A DNA stretch of 64,000 nt from Calditerrivibrio sp. (GCA_026415135.1 JAOAHS010000002.1:1-64000); one strand, 5' to 3'. Shown: positions 9,016 to 18,156, counted from the stretch's first letter. The notes: a model not told the origin generated them from the sequence alone. Numbers and translations: made by a program.

Positions 9016-9201
9016 CTATAGTTCCTCTGTGGATTCTACTTTTTTAGCTTCATCTATTAACATGATAGGGATATCATCTCTTATTTCGTAGACCAACTTG
9101 CACTTATCACAGATAAGAGCATCTTCATTTTTTGAAAGCCTGATATCCCCTTTACACTTTGGACAGGCTAAAATGTTAAGTAATTCTTTGTTTATACCCA
9201 T
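9016..9201 (-). CDS. Trm112-family zinc-ribbon protein (61 aa)
   Basis: A small protein with two Cys pairs, CPKCKGDIRL and CDKCKLVYEI, followed by RDDIPIMLIDEA, the typical Trm112/YcaR arrangement. Family members activate or stabilise methyltransferases in eukaryotes and archaea; bacterial ones often sit next to lipid A or LPS genes, which fits the heptose kinase 4 bp downstream. I chose the ATG at 9201 because GAGG lies 5 bp upstream; a GTG two codons earlier would overlap that site. It heads the minus-strand cluster that runs down to rsmI. Confidence 0.88.
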   Translation of the reverse strand: MGINKELLNILACPKCKGDIRLSKNEDALICDKCKLVYEIRDDIPIMLIDEAKKVESTEEL

Positions 9202-9275
9202 AATCACCTCGTTTTATGTTGCAATTGAAAGCAATTTAGAATATTCTTTACATAAATACAAGAAAAAATTTTGCT

Positions 9276-10199
9276 ATGAGATACTATACACTTAATCAGT
9301 ATTTTAGAGATAGGTTTGGAGAAAAAGTTTTTAAGATATCCATTAATACTGGTCTGACATGCCCCAATAGGGATGGTAGTAAGGGTTTTGATGGATGTAT
9401 ATATTGTGATAACAGTTCTTTTGTGTTTACCGATGATGTAGGTATTGTTCATCAGGTAAGAAATGGTATTACTAGACTTTTAAAAAAAGGTGTGAAAAAG
9501 TTTGCAATATACTTTCAATCCTATTCAAACACTTATTGTAGTGATGAATATTTTTATGCAATGGTAGAAGAATCGCTAATAGATGATAGGATTGTGGCTA
9601 TTTTTGTTGGTACAAGACCAGATGTGATAAATGACAATAAACTAAAATTTTTGTCTATGCTATCTGAAAAATATGATGTTTTTATAGAATACGGTCTTCA
9701 GAGCTCAAAGGATGAAACATTGAAGTTTGTAAAAAGAGGGCATACCGTAAAGGATTTTGAAAAAGCAGTTTACTTGACAAAGTCTTATGGATTAAAAGTA
9801 GTTACCCATCTAATTTTTGGACTACCTTATGAAAATAAGAATGATATGATTAATACTGCTTGTTATGTGGCTAAATTGGGTATTGATGGAGTTAAATTTC
9901 ATCATTTACATATTGTAAAAGGTACAGCCCTTGCTGAAATGTATCTCAACAAACAATTAGGTGATTTTGAGGTTTTAAGTGAGCAGGAGTACATCAAGAT
10001 CTTGGCTTTTTCTTTAGCCCATTTACCTAAGAATATGATTATTTTAAGATTAGTTGGAGATGCACCTGATAACATGGTTATTGCACCAAAATGGTTAACC
10101 AAAAAGAGTCTTTTTATTGAAAAACTAAATAAATTCATGTTAGAGCAAGATCTCTATCAGGGTAAATATTATAATGAAAATCACTATTCTGATCGTTGA
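9276..10199 (+). CDS. TIGR01212-type (YhcC-like) radical SAM protein
   Basis: A 307-residue radical SAM protein with an N-terminal cluster motif in TCPNRDGSKGFDGCIYC, the widely spaced C-x11-C-x2-C form of this family rather than plain CxxxCxxC. Further family blocks are YFQSYSNTYC, GTRPDVIND, EYGLQSSKDETL and THLIFGLPYENKNDM. The substrate of the family is not settled in my knowledge, though a tRNA-related role is suspected. The start has only a weak ribosome site. The 3' end overlaps the cardiolipin synthase gene by 26 bp. Confidence 0.9.
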   Translation: MRYYTLNQYFRDRFGEKVFKISINTGLTCPNRDGSKGFDGCIYCDNSSFVFTDDVGIVHQVRNGITRLLKKGVKKFAIYFQSYSNTYCSDEYFYAMVEESLIDDRIVAIFVGTRPDVINDNKLKFLSMLSEKYDVFIEYGLQSSKDETLKFVKRGHTVKDFEKAVYLTKSYGLKVVTHLIFGLPYENKNDMINTACYVAKLGIDGVKFHHLHIVKGTALAEMYLNKQLGDFEVLSEQEYIKILAFSLAHLPKNMIILRLVGDAPDNMVIAPKWLTKKSLFIEKLNKFMLEQDLYQGKYYNENHYSDR

Positions 10200-11568
10200 G
10201 TATCTTTTCAACATTGTAGCTATCTTTCTGATACTTAACATCCTTTCTGGTAGAAGGGATGCCAGGGCTACTTTTTCATGGATTCTTACGCTGATTTTTT
10301 TCCCTGTACTGGGTGTTCTTTTTTATCTACTGATTGGTAATCCAAGGCTTAAAAGGATTATAGAGGTAAAATTAAAGAAGACTTTCCATATTGGACGAGC
10401 TTTATACACCAAATCCGATCTTATAAACAATAATTTTTGTAATAAGGTATGTACCATCACAAAAAATATGCCGGTATCAATAGAGAATATCGACATTTTA
10501 GGGGCAAAAGAGAAGTACGATAGGTTGGCAAGAGATATTTTAAGAGCAAAAAAGCTTATTTTGTTAGAATACTATATTTTTGATACTGATGAAACAGGGG
10601 AGTTCTTCATTAATCTATTGATTCATAAACTGAATGAAGGGGTAAAGGTATATCTCCTCTATGATGGCGTAGGTTCTTTTTCATTAGCAATATCTAAATT
10701 GATAAAAAAGTTTAGGGAAGCTGGTGGGGAAGCGGTTCCTTTTTTACCTGTGTTTAGGTTAAGAACATTTTCGTTGGTAAATTTTAGAAATCATAGGAAG
10801 ATCGCTGTAATAGATGGTGTTGTGTGTTACACGGGTGGAGTAAATATAGGTAATGAGTACTTAGGTAAATACGCTGGGATGGAGGAGTGGATAGATTGCC
10901 ATATAAGGTTAACAGGGGATGTGGTGACGGAATTTATTAAAATTTTTTGTGAGGATTGGTATTATGCCACTAAAAGGGATATTTCTAATGAGATTTTGTT
11001 GATGAAAAACAATAAAGTATCTGATATGTATGCCCATGTAATCCCATCTGGTCCAGACCAGGATTTTAATTTTATTTATGAGTCGTTATTATCTGTTTTT
11101 ATTTCAGCCAAAGAACATGTGACGATAATTACACCATATCTTGTACCTGATGAAACGATCCTAAATGTTTTAAAAAATATATCGCTTTTGGGAGTTGAGG
11201 TAAAGATAATCGTTCCAGGTAAAAATAATCATCCCATTGTGGGGGCTGCGGGTAGGTCTTATTATGAGGAATTGATGAGAGCTAAAGTTAAAATATATGA
11301 AACTAAATATATGGTACATTCAAAGCTAATTATAGTGGATAGAAATTTTGTTTCAGTGGGTACTGTAAATATGGACAATAGAAGTATGAAGCTCAATTTT
11401 GAAGTGAGTGTATTAGTTTATTCCTCTAAGTTTGCTACCAGGATACAGGCTATAGCTGAAGAATATCTCAGTATTTCCATACAGTTGGATGAGGATTATC
11501 TTAGAGGAAAGCCTATTTATATGAGGCTTTTTGAGGGTATCTGTAGGGTATTTTCTCCGATATTGTAG
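10174..11568 (+). CDS. cls: Cardiolipin synthase (phospholipase D superfamily)
   Basis: This 464-residue membrane enzyme condenses phosphatidylglycerol into cardiolipin. Two N-terminal transmembrane helices (about residues 2-22 and 34-54) are followed by two PLD catalytic motifs, NHRKIAVIDG near residue 208 and VHSKLIIVD near 380, plus GGVNIGNEY and GTVNMDNRS after them, as in bacterial Cls. The start lies within the previous gene, so expression is probably coupled. The length is typical (about 480). Confidence 0.95.
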   Translation: MKITILIVEYLFNIVAIFLILNILSGRRDARATFSWILTLIFFPVLGVLFYLLIGNPRLKRIIEVKLKKTFHIGRALYTKSDLINNNFCNKVCTITKNMPVSIENIDILGAKEKYDRLARDILRAKKLILLEYYIFDTDETGEFFINLLIHKLNEGVKVYLLYDGVGSFSLAISKLIKKFREAGGEAVPFLPVFRLRTFSLVNFRNHRKIAVIDGVVCYTGGVNIGNEYLGKYAGMEEWIDCHIRLTGDVVTEFIKIFCEDWYYATKRDISNEILLMKNNKVSDMYAHVIPSGPDQDFNFIYESLLSVFISAKEHVTIITPYLVPDETILNVLKNISLLGVEVKIIVPGKNNHPIVGAAGRSYYEELMRAKVKIYETKYMVHSKLIIVDRNFVSVGTVNMDNRSMKLNFEVSVLVYSSKFATRIQAIAEEYLSISIQLDEDYLRGKPIYMRLFEGICRVFSPIL

Positions 11569-11574
11569 GTTGGT

Positions 11575-12312
11575 ATGGAAAATGTTACAATAGATAGCAT
11601 TATATGCAGTGATATCAAGATTTGTCAGCCTAAAGATGGGTTTCGCTTTACTACTGATTCCCTTTTACTTGTTGGTTTTGTTAAAAATAAACAGTATGGT
11701 GAAGTGATAGAGATTGGGGCTGGATCAGGTATAATTTCCGTTCTCTTAGCAAAATTTTTTAAGGTGAAAAAGGTATATGCAATTGAAATAAACAGAGATT
11801 ACTACGATTGTCTTTGCAGGACAGTCGAATTAAATAGACTTGGAGATATAATTATACCCATCAATAGTGATATAAAGGAATATAGGCATAAAAACAGTGT
11901 AGATATGGTTATCAGTAATCCACCTTATAGAAAGGGAGATACCGGCTATAAATCAAAGCATGAAAACAAGGTAGGGGCAAGATTTAGTGATCTTTTAACA
12001 GTGGAGGATATATTTGATTTTTCGAAAAGCTATCTTAAAACGGGTGGTTCATTGTACCTATCTTTTATCGCTGATAGGCTTGTGGAAATTATGAATTCAG
12101 TCAGAATCTTTAGACTTGAGCCTAAAAGGCTCAAAATACTATTTCCTGATATGGGGAAAAAGGGTAGGGTGGTGTTTGTGGAATACAGAAAAGAGGTGGG
12201 GGTTGAGTTGGTTATAGAACCACCAATTTTTCACAATATAAATGGAATAATAAATTATGATTTTCTTAAATATAGCGATGAAAATTGGTGGAAAAATAGG
12301 GGTGGTGGCTAA
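11575..12312 (+). CDS. tRNA1(Val) (adenine(37)-N6)-methyltransferase-like protein
   Basis: A 245-residue class I SAM methyltransferase. The SAM site reads VIEIGAGSGIISVLLA, and the catalytic motif VISNPPYRKGDTGYKS (NPPY) marks an exocyclic amino group target, as in TrmN6/YfiC. The N-terminal PKDGFRFTTDSLLLVGF also fits that family. The C-terminal GRVVFVEYRKEVG block is the usual end. It begins 6 bp after cls and its stop overlaps the hypF start by one base, so the four plus-strand genes likely form one operon. Confidence 0.85.
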   Translation: MENVTIDSIICSDIKICQPKDGFRFTTDSLLLVGFVKNKQYGEVIEIGAGSGIISVLLAKFFKVKKVYAIEINRDYYDCLCRTVELNRLGDIIIPINSDIKEYRHKNSVDMVISNPPYRKGDTGYKSKHENKVGARFSDLLTVEDIFDFSKSYLKTGGSLYLSFIADRLVEIMNSVRIFRLEPKRLKILFPDMGKKGRVVFVEYRKEVGVELVIEPPIFHNINGIINYDFLKYSDENWWKNRGGG

Positions 12313-14546
12313 TGGCTTATAAAATTTATGTGGATGGGATTGTTCAGGGGGTTGGTTTTAGACCATTTGTTTACAATCTTGCAACTTCTTTGGGTTTAAA
12401 TGGATATGTGCAGAATAGATCCAGTGGAGTGGTTATATATCTTGAATGTGATAGAAAATGGCTTGAAATTTTTTTATCTGATCTAAAGAATAAAGCTCCA
12501 AAAAACAGTAAAGTTATGTCTATCTCTGTACAAGAGACTGAAGATATAGGAGTTAACTGCTTTGAGATTGTTCATTCAGAAAAGGACGTGGGGATAACAC
12601 TTATACCATCGGATATAGCTATGTGTAAGGATTGTGGAAGAGAGTTGTTTGATCCTTCTGATCGTAGGTATCTATATCCCTTTATAAACTGTACTAATTG
12701 TGGACCAAGATATTCAATAATAAAGAGGATTCCTTATGATCGTATAAATACCACCATGTCAACCTTTATTATGTGTAATAGTTGTAAAGAAGAGTATAAC
12801 GATCAAAATAATAGAAGGTTTCACGCTCAACCAAACTGTTGTCCGGCATGTGGACCAAACGTTTGGTTAGGTGAGATGAAGGGTTTGGATGCCATCAGAA
12901 AAGCAGCTTTTCTTATTGATAGTGGTGAGATATTGGCGATTAAGGGGTTGGGGGGATATCACCTTGTTTGCGATGCTACCAATGAGGCTACTATAATCAA
13001 GCTTAGAAAATGTAAAAATAGATATTTCAAGCCATTTGCTGTAATGGTGGAGGATTTTGAAAGTATTAGAGGCTATGTTGATGAAGCATTTGAGAGGGAT
13101 TTTGACTCTATTGAGGCCCCTATAATTATCTTTGATCTAAAGCAAAAGATTCTGCCTGATGTGATCTCTCCAATAAATGGTAGAGTAGGTTTTATGAAAG
13201 CTTATACACCTCTTCATAGGATACTTTTTTATTACCTCAATACCAAGTTTATTGTAGCTACCAGTGCAAATAAAAAAGATGAACCTATAGTAATCGATGA
13301 AATAACTGCCGAAAAGAAATTAGCCTCTTTTACTAATTTTTTCTTACATCACAACAGGCCTATACATAATCGAGTGGATGATTCTGTTTTTACAATACTG
13401 GAGAAGAAATTATATCCTATAAGGGTATCAAGAGGTTTTGCACCTTTACCTATGCTTTTGCCTTTTGAATGTAATTCATCTGTATTTGGAAGTGGAGCAG
13501 GTCTAAAAAATCATATATCCCTAACGAAGGGTAAATATGTTATACATAGCCAGTTTATAGGTGATTTGGATAACACTGAATCTGTGGATTTTTATGTAGA
13601 AACATACAAAAAATTGGTGGATTTATATTCGATAGAGGTAAACGTGGTTGTTACTGATCTTCATCCGGACTATTATTCTAGTATATTTGGTGAAGGGGTT
13701 GCACAGGAAAAAGGGGCTTATTTCTATAAGTTGCAGCATCATAAGGCTCATTTTTATTCGATTATGCTTGAAAGTGGAAGACTTGATAACACTATAGGGG
13801 TCATTTTTGATGGTTTAGGAGTTGGAGAAGATGGATCGATATGGGGGGGTGAGATTTTCTATATGAAAGGGGATATTGTTAGGAGATTTCATCTAGCTTA
13901 TTTTAGGCAAATTGGTGGAGATATGGCAGCTAAAGAGCCTTACAGAATGCTTCTTGGTTATCTTATACAGTTGAATAGCAAATTTATCTATAAAGTGGCT
14001 GAATTGTTTAATGTTGAGCATGAGTTGAATCTTATGGAAAAGATGTTGAAGTTAGGTATAAATTCTCCATATACATCAAGTATGGGGCGTTTTTTTGAAG
14101 CAGTAGGGGCTTTGTTGGCTGGGCTTAAAAATAATGAGTTCGAGGGGCATGCAGCGATAGTACTTGAATCGATGGTGGGATCAGGTAATCTAAAGACGTA
14201 CAATTATAGTATAAATGATAATATCATAGATATATCTCAAATATTAGAGGAGATAGTGGCTGATTTTTTTGCTGGATTGGATAAATCTGAAATAGCCCTT
14301 AGGTTTCATTATACCATTTCCAAAATTATATTGGATTGTTGTAGTATTATTAGAGCTGAAATCGGTTTAAATGATGTCATGTTTTCTGGAGGAGTATTTC
14401 AAAATCTTATTCTCATTAGTATGTCGAAGGAATTACTAGAAAATAATCACTTCAACGTTTACACTCACAGGTTATTACCACCTAACGATGCTAACATATC
14501 TGTAGGGCAGGCTTTTTATGGTGTTATGAAAATGGTAAACTTTTAA
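12312..14546 (+). CDS. hypF: Carbamoyltransferase HypF ([NiFe] hydrogenase maturation)
   Basis: This 744-residue protein turns carbamoyl phosphate into the cyanide ligand of [NiFe] hydrogenase together with HypE. Domains in order: acylphosphatase (GIVQGVGFRPFVYNLA), two zinc fingers (CKDCGREL...CTNCGPRYSI and CNSCKEEY...CCPACGP), a YrdC-like domain (AIKGLGGYHLVCDATNE, ATSANKKDEPIV) and a Kae1-like C-terminal domain (LQHHKAHFYSIMLE, MFSGGVFQNLIL). Length is normal. No other hyp or hydrogenase structural genes are in the window, so it is detached from its pathway partners. The encoded CCA of the opposing tRNA-Gln starts right after its stop. Confidence 0.97.
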   Translation: MAYKIYVDGIVQGVGFRPFVYNLATSLGLNGYVQNRSSGVVIYLECDRKWLEIFLSDLKNKAPKNSKVMSISVQETEDIGVNCFEIVHSEKDVGITLIPSDIAMCKDCGRELFDPSDRRYLYPFINCTNCGPRYSIIKRIPYDRINTTMSTFIMCNSCKEEYNDQNNRRFHAQPNCCPACGPNVWLGEMKGLDAIRKAAFLIDSGEILAIKGLGGYHLVCDATNEATIIKLRKCKNRYFKPFAVMVEDFESIRGYVDEAFERDFDSIEAPIIIFDLKQKILPDVISPINGRVGFMKAYTPLHRILFYYLNTKFIVATSANKKDEPIVIDEITAEKKLASFTNFFLHHNRPIHNRVDDSVFTILEKKLYPIRVSRGFAPLPMLLPFECNSSVFGSGAGLKNHISLTKGKYVIHSQFIGDLDNTESVDFYVETYKKLVDLYSIEVNVVVTDLHPDYYSSIFGEGVAQEKGAYFYKLQHHKAHFYSIMLESGRLDNTIGVIFDGLGVGEDGSIWGGEIFYMKGDIVRRFHLAYFRQIGGDMAAKEPYRMLLGYLIQLNSKFIYKVAELFNVEHELNLMEKMLKLGINSPYTSSMGRFFEAVGALLAGLKNNEFEGHAAIVLESMVGSGNLKTYNYSINDNIIDISQILEEIVADFFAGLDKSEIALRFHYTISKIILDCCSIIRAEIGLNDVMFSGGVFQNLILISMSKELLENNHFNVYTHRLLPPNDANISVGQAFYGVMKMVNF

Positions 14547-14622
14547 TGGCTGGGGCGGGAGGATTCGAACCCCCGAATGGCGGGACCAAAACCCGCTGCC
14601 TTACCAGCTTGGCGACACCCCA
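14547..14622 (-). tRNA. tRNA-Gln (anticodon TTG)
   Basis: On the minus strand, acceptor strands TGGGGTG and CGCCCCA pair over seven positions (one G-T) followed by discriminator G and an encoded CCA at 14547-14549. The anticodon loop TTTTGGT gives TTG, reading CAA. It lies 5 bp downstream of tRNA-Phe and abuts the convergent hypF stop codon, so there is no room for a hairpin terminator. Confidence 0.95.
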
Positions 14623-14627
14623 ATGAA

Positions 14628-14703
14628 TGGTGCCCAGGGGCGGAATCGAACCACCGACACGCGGATTTTCAGTCCGCTGCTCTGCCGACTGAGCTACCTG
14701 GGC
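14628..14703 (-). tRNA. tRNA-Phe (anticodon GAA)
   Basis: On the minus strand, acceptor strands GCCCAGG and CCTGGGC pair perfectly, followed by A and an encoded CCA (14628-14630). The anticodon loop CTGAAAA gives GAA. It is the first gene of a two-tRNA operon (Phe-Gln) with a TTGACA promoter just upstream. Confidence 0.96.
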
Positions 14704-14718
14704 TTTGTGAGGAAGAAA

Positions 14719-14747
14719 TATCTAAACTAAAAAAAAATAATTGTCAA
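14719..14747 (-). promoter_or_regulatory. Sigma-70-type promoter of the tRNA-Phe-Gln operon
   Basis: On the minus strand a perfect -35 TTGACA (14747-14742) is followed by a 17 bp AT-rich spacer and a weaker -10 TAGATA (14724-14719). The predicted start is around 14712, about 9 bp before the mature 5' end of tRNA-Phe. Confidence 0.6.
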
Positions 14748-14763
14748 TATTATTTTTACTTTA

Positions 14764-15054
14764 GCTATTTATAAAAGAATGAAAATGTGTTAAACAATAA
14801 TAAGTTATTCTCGAAAACAGCTTTATGTTATAGGTATATTTTTAGTATAATATTTGATGGGTTAGTAATGCATTATCCCAGATCAGGTCTGTGGGTATGT
14901 GTTTAAGTGTATGGGTCGGTATGATGTGATAGATCAGATAGATATAATTTTTAATAAAGTGAAGAAAAATCTTGTAGGGTTTGAGTGGGAGAGGGTGTGA
15001 GTAATTGAAAAAAGTATGATTCTTGTTTTAAGGAGATAACAAAAGATTACATTT
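14764..15054. other. Gene-free stretch between the tRNA genes and selD
   Basis: With the tRNA promoter, this is about 350 bp without a supported gene. Only very short open frames exist: a 29-codon plus-strand frame at 14911-15000 has no ribosome site and no recognisable similarity. No hairpin-plus-T-run terminator is obvious for selD, which ends at 15055. I see no repeat or RNA structure I can support. Confidence 0.5.
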
Positions 15055-16083
15055 TTAGATGAAATTTACTTTTGGGGCTTTTGATATATTATCAGCATAT
15101 CCGATTATTTCTGCCTCGTAACCTAAAGTGATTAAACAATCTTTTAATGATGCTGAGTCATTTGGTGATACAGCTATTAAAAGGCCACCAGAGGTTTGTG
15201 GATCAAAGGTAATTATTTCTAGTTCTTTATTATCTGCTGAGAAATTATATTTTCCTGATAAGAATTCTTTGTTATGGTAGGCACCTGCTGGGATTATACC
15301 CATTTTAGCATATTCGATTGCATTAGGTAACAATTTTAATCTATCTAACTCAATCAATATAGACATATTCGAACCCTTTGCTACTTCATATAAATGCCCT
15401 GCCAACCCAAAACCTGTAATATCTGTCACAGCAGAAATATCAAAATTTCTAAGGATCTCTGAAGCTTTTTGGTTTGATTTTAACATTTCTGATGTGACAT
15501 TGTATATATCTTCGGCTGTAGCCAATTCACCTTTAATGGCGGTTGTGATGATACCAATGCCCAATCTTTTTGTATAGATGAGATGATCTTTTTTTCTTAA
15601 ACCAATGTTTTTGAAAATTTTTCCATCGGTTATTAGTCCAGTTACTGAAAAGCCTAATTTCAGTTCGTTATCATCTACGGTATGCCCACCAATGAGAGAA
15701 CAGTTGATCTTCGCAAATTCATCACATGCACCTTGCATCATTTCCCTGATAATACTGATGTCGATACTGCAACTATAAGTTAGAATCGATAAGGCATTAA
15801 TAGGTGTGCCCCCCATAGCGTAGATATCGCTTAAAGAGTTTATTGCAGCAATTTTACCAAAAGTGTAGGGATCATCGCAAACTGGTGTGATAAAGTCAAC
15901 GGTATGAACAAGATAAATGTTTTCATCTATTTTAAATACACCTGCATCGTCATTAGTTTCGAAACCCACCAGTACATTTTTGTCCCGGTAGATCTTTAAA
16001 TCAGATAAAGCCTTGCTTAAGCCCTCCGGGCTTATTTTGGCTGCTCAACCGGCAGCTTTTGATAGATGTGTAAGTTTTATCAT
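15055..16083 (-). CDS. selD: Selenide, water dikinase SelD with in-frame UGA selenocysteine
   Basis: SelD makes selenophosphate from selenide and ATP, the selenium donor for selenocysteine and selenouridine. Reading from the ATG at 16083 gives SKAAGUAAKISPEGL, where U is a TGA codon at 16045-16047 (residue 13) at the catalytic Cys/Sec position of SelD. The frame then stays open for 342 residues in total, close to the 347 of E. coli. Later blocks include ETNDDAGVF, THTVDDNEL-like GGHTVDDNELKLGFSV and PQTSGGLLIAV. A stem-loop sits 10 nt after the UGA. Calling the gene from the first ATG after the TGA loses the active site. It follows yedF by one base. It implies selA, selB and selC elsewhere in the genome. 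Confidence 0.96.
16018..16034 (-). promoter_or_regulatory. Candidate bacterial SECIS stem-loop in selD
   Basis: On the minus strand TAAGCCC and GGGCTTA form a perfect 7 bp stem around a GGA loop, starting 10 nt after the UGA codon, the spacing expected for a bacterial SECIS element bound by SelB. The small loop and its exact bulged bases cannot be confirmed by eye; opening the top pair gives a 5 nt loop. Confidence 0.7.
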
Positions 16084-16084
16084 T

Positions 16085-16672
16085 TTATAGCCTTATAGTT
16101 TTATCAGCCTCTAAAAGCTTTTTCGTTACAGTATAGGCATCGGTTATACTACCTACTTTAAGATCTTCTGGTTTTATTTGTAAAAAATTTAAACAAGTGC
16201 CGCAACTTAGAATCTCTATGCCCAAATCTTCTAATTCTTTTAACGGAGGTATTGTATCCAAATTTTTAGTACTTAACAATACAGCAGTATTTACCAGTAT
16301 AATCGTATTAGGTAATCGGGGCTGTTCTTTTAGATTACTTAGAAAACCTTTCATGAGAATTTTCCCTAATTCTGCATTTTCGTGGCCTATGGTTTCAGCG
16401 GTTAAAAAAAGTACTATATTATTTTTTTGATTTTCCGTTGACTCATTTTTGGTATTACAAGTATAACCTTTTACCACATCTATTGTAAAACCGTTTTTAT
16501 CTGTTTTTACATTATAAATAACAGCTTGACTTTCTAAAAATTTAACAACGTTATTCTTTGAAACTTCTGAGTCCAGCAAAACTGTAAATGCGCCTTCATT
16601 GATACTATCCAAATATTTTTTGGTCATAACAACAGGAGTAGGGCATGGCTTTCCACGAGCGTCTATGATCAT
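16085..16672 (-). CDS. yedF: YedF-type sulfurtransferase-like selenium metabolism protein
   Basis: A 195-residue two-domain protein. The N-terminal TusA-like domain (about 1-72) begins IIDARGKPCPTPVVMTKK with the CPxP signature; the C-terminal DsrE-like domain (about 85-195) carries ILSCGTCLNFLQ. This fusion is the YedF form found next to selD in selenium-using bacteria; it is thought to deliver selenium, but the exact reaction is not settled. GGAGG lies 6 bp before the ATG, and selD begins one base after its stop, so the two form an operon. Confidence 0.93.
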   Translation of the reverse strand: MIIDARGKPCPTPVVMTKKYLDSINEGAFTVLLDSEVSKNNVVKFLESQAVIYNVKTDKNGFTIDVVKGYTCNTKNESTENQKNNIVLFLTAETIGHENAELGKILMKGFLSNLKEQPRLPNTIILVNTAVLLSTKNLDTIPPLKELEDLGIEILSCGTCLNFLQIKPEDLKVGSITDAYTVTKKLLEADKTIRL

Positions 16673-16683
16673 TGATGACCTCC

Positions 16684-16710
16684 AAAAAAAAGGCAGGTAA
16701 AAACCTGCCT
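16684..16710 (-). terminator. Rho-independent terminator after the aminotransferase gene
   Basis: An 8 bp stem AGGCAGGT/ACCTGCCT with an AAAA loop is followed on the minus strand by seven T residues (plus-strand A-run 16684-16690). It separates the aminotransferase (stop at 16717) from yedF-selD, which therefore probably need their own promoter or readthrough. Confidence 0.85.
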
Positions 16711-16716
16711 TTTAAA

Positions 16717-18024
16717 CTATTTTCTCAGATCTTTGCAACCTTGATATATGATATTGAATAGATCCTCAATATTCTCTATTTCCATACAGGAAAAAGCAAT
16801 TCTTAGGTCTGTTTTGTTGACTGATATCGTTCCCACACCATACTTATCCAAAAGATGAATCCTTAGAGCTTCAGCATCAACATTTTTTAGCTTAAGACAC
16901 ATAAAATAACCCGCGTTAAATGGGTAATAAATAAACTCATCATTATATTTACCTGTGTCTAGAACCTCTTTTACTTTATTTGCTCTTGCCTTCATGATAT
17001 GGTACTTTTCCTCTTTTTGTTTCTTAAAGTCTGGATGATTCAGTCCATATAGAACAAATGTTTGAGACGGATGAGGGCAGTTAGATATTGTACCTCTTAT
17101 AATTCCTGCAACCTTTTTTTCAAGAGCTGTAAAAATACCCGGCTGATCTTTGGTATCAGTCCCTCCAAAAGTTATAAAACCTACACGGAATCCCCATACA
17201 TATTCCTCTTTTGTGGCTCCATCGAGCTTTATCCCGAGGAGATTTTTTGATCTGTTAATTATCATACCAAATAGGGACTCTTTCATTGTATCCTCAAAGA
17301 AGAGTCCAAAATAAGCATCATCTGTCACCACAACGAGCTTTATACCCTTTTCTGCGATCTCCACAAGACCATCTGCCATTTTTTGGCCTTCTTCAACAGT
17401 AGGCATGTATCCTGATGGGTTATTTGGGAAGTTTAAAATAATTACCACCTTACCCTTTTTTTCACCGAGTTCTTTTGTTTTAGTAAGTAAAGCCTCCACA
17501 TCAAAGCCACCCTGTGGAGTAAAGGTATTAAAAGTAACTAATTCTGCTCCTCTTCTTGTAACATAGGTTAATCTATAGTTACCCCAAAACATGTCTGGCA
17601 TAAGGACATAATCTCCTGTATCAACGAACATATCAGCAATAATGCTTAGCCCATGAGTCAGGGCATTAGTCACAATAGGTGTTCCGAAAAACTTGCCTTT
17701 CATAGAGGGGTTTTCTTCTATCTGTTTCTCTCTCCATTTTTTTCTAAGATCAGCTCTACCAGTAGCTGGGGCATATGGGAAAAGATCTGCTGGTTTAAAT
17801 GTTTTTAATGGTTCGTATATACAATCAAGGTACATGGGGCCACCCTTCTCGGTGGCTATACCGATAGTGGCGTTGTATTTGTATGCTTTTTCTTTGGCTT
17901 CTGCTGCCTGTGTCAAAATACCTTTTGGGAAGAAAAGATTTTTACCAAGATCCGATAACATTTCTAAAACTACAGAATTTTCTGAAGCTATAATGTCATT
18001 TAATTCTTTTGCCAATGGATTCAT
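16717..18024 (-). CDS. PLP-dependent class I/II aminotransferase
   Basis: A 435-residue fold-type I enzyme. NFPNNPSGYMPT and VVVTDDAYFGLFFED contain the conserved Asn and Asp-x-x-Tyr of the PLP site; the Schiff-base lysine is probably in DGATKEEYVWGFRVGF. DLRIAFSCMEIENIEDLF is the C-terminal Arg region. The length is above the 390 typical for aspartate aminotransferases, and the substrate cannot be told from sequence. I start it at 18024, where AGGAGG lies 8 bp upstream, instead of an upstream ATG at 18078 that would include the promoter. It is flanked by its own promoter and terminator. Confidence 0.88.
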   Translation of the reverse strand: MNPLAKELNDIIASENSVVLEMLSDLGKNLFFPKGILTQAAEAKEKAYKYNATIGIATEKGGPMYLDCIYEPLKTFKPADLFPYAPATGRADLRKKWREKQIEENPSMKGKFFGTPIVTNALTHGLSIIADMFVDTGDYVLMPDMFWGNYRLTYVTRRGAELVTFNTFTPQGGFDVEALLTKTKELGEKKGKVVIILNFPNNPSGYMPTVEEGQKMADGLVEIAEKGIKLVVVTDDAYFGLFFEDTMKESLFGMIINRSKNLLGIKLDGATKEEYVWGFRVGFITFGGTDTKDQPGIFTALEKKVAGIIRGTISNCPHPSQTFVLYGLNHPDFKKQKEEKYHIMKARANKVKEVLDTGKYNDEFIYYPFNAGYFMCLKLKNVDAEALRIHLLDKYGVGTISVNKTDLRIAFSCMEIENIEDLFNIIYQGCKDLRK

Positions 18025-18049
18025 GTGTAAACCTCCTAAAATTTTTATC

Positions 18050-18078
18050 ATATTAAGATAAATCGATAAAATATGCAA
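18050..18078 (-). promoter_or_regulatory. Promoter of the aminotransferase gene
   Basis: On the minus strand TTGCAT (18078-18073), 17 bp, TAATAT (18055-18050). It lies 26 bp upstream of the chosen start codon, and supports that start over the longer frame. Confidence 0.55.
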
Positions 18079-18085
18079 TATTTTA

Positions 18086-18113
18086 TTGAAAAAAGGAAAT
18101 TTATGTTTATAAT
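18086..18113 (+). promoter_or_regulatory. Promoter of the rubrerythrin gene
   Basis: TTGAAA (18086-18091), 16 bp spacer, perfect TATAAT (18108-18113). The predicted start is near 18120, giving a leader of about 37 nt. It is back to back with the aminotransferase promoter. Confidence 0.65.
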
Positions 18114-18156
18114 ATTCTCAGGTAAAACGTATTTATAAAAAAATAAGGAGGTTAAA

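Noticed and set aside
14577-14774. 65-codon plus-strand frame reading through the tRNA-Gln and tRNA-Phe genes
   Set aside because: It is antisense to two complete tRNAs and matches the well-known spurious protein that tRNA clusters produce; no ribosome site.
14911-15000. 29-codon frame (MGRYDVIDQID...) in the gap before selD
   Set aside because: No ribosome site, no promoter and no similarity I recognise; length is within chance.
16045-16047. TGA in selD as a nonsense mutation or pseudogene
   Set aside because: It falls exactly at the known Sec/Cys position and the frame before and after matches SelD, with a stem-loop at SECIS spacing.
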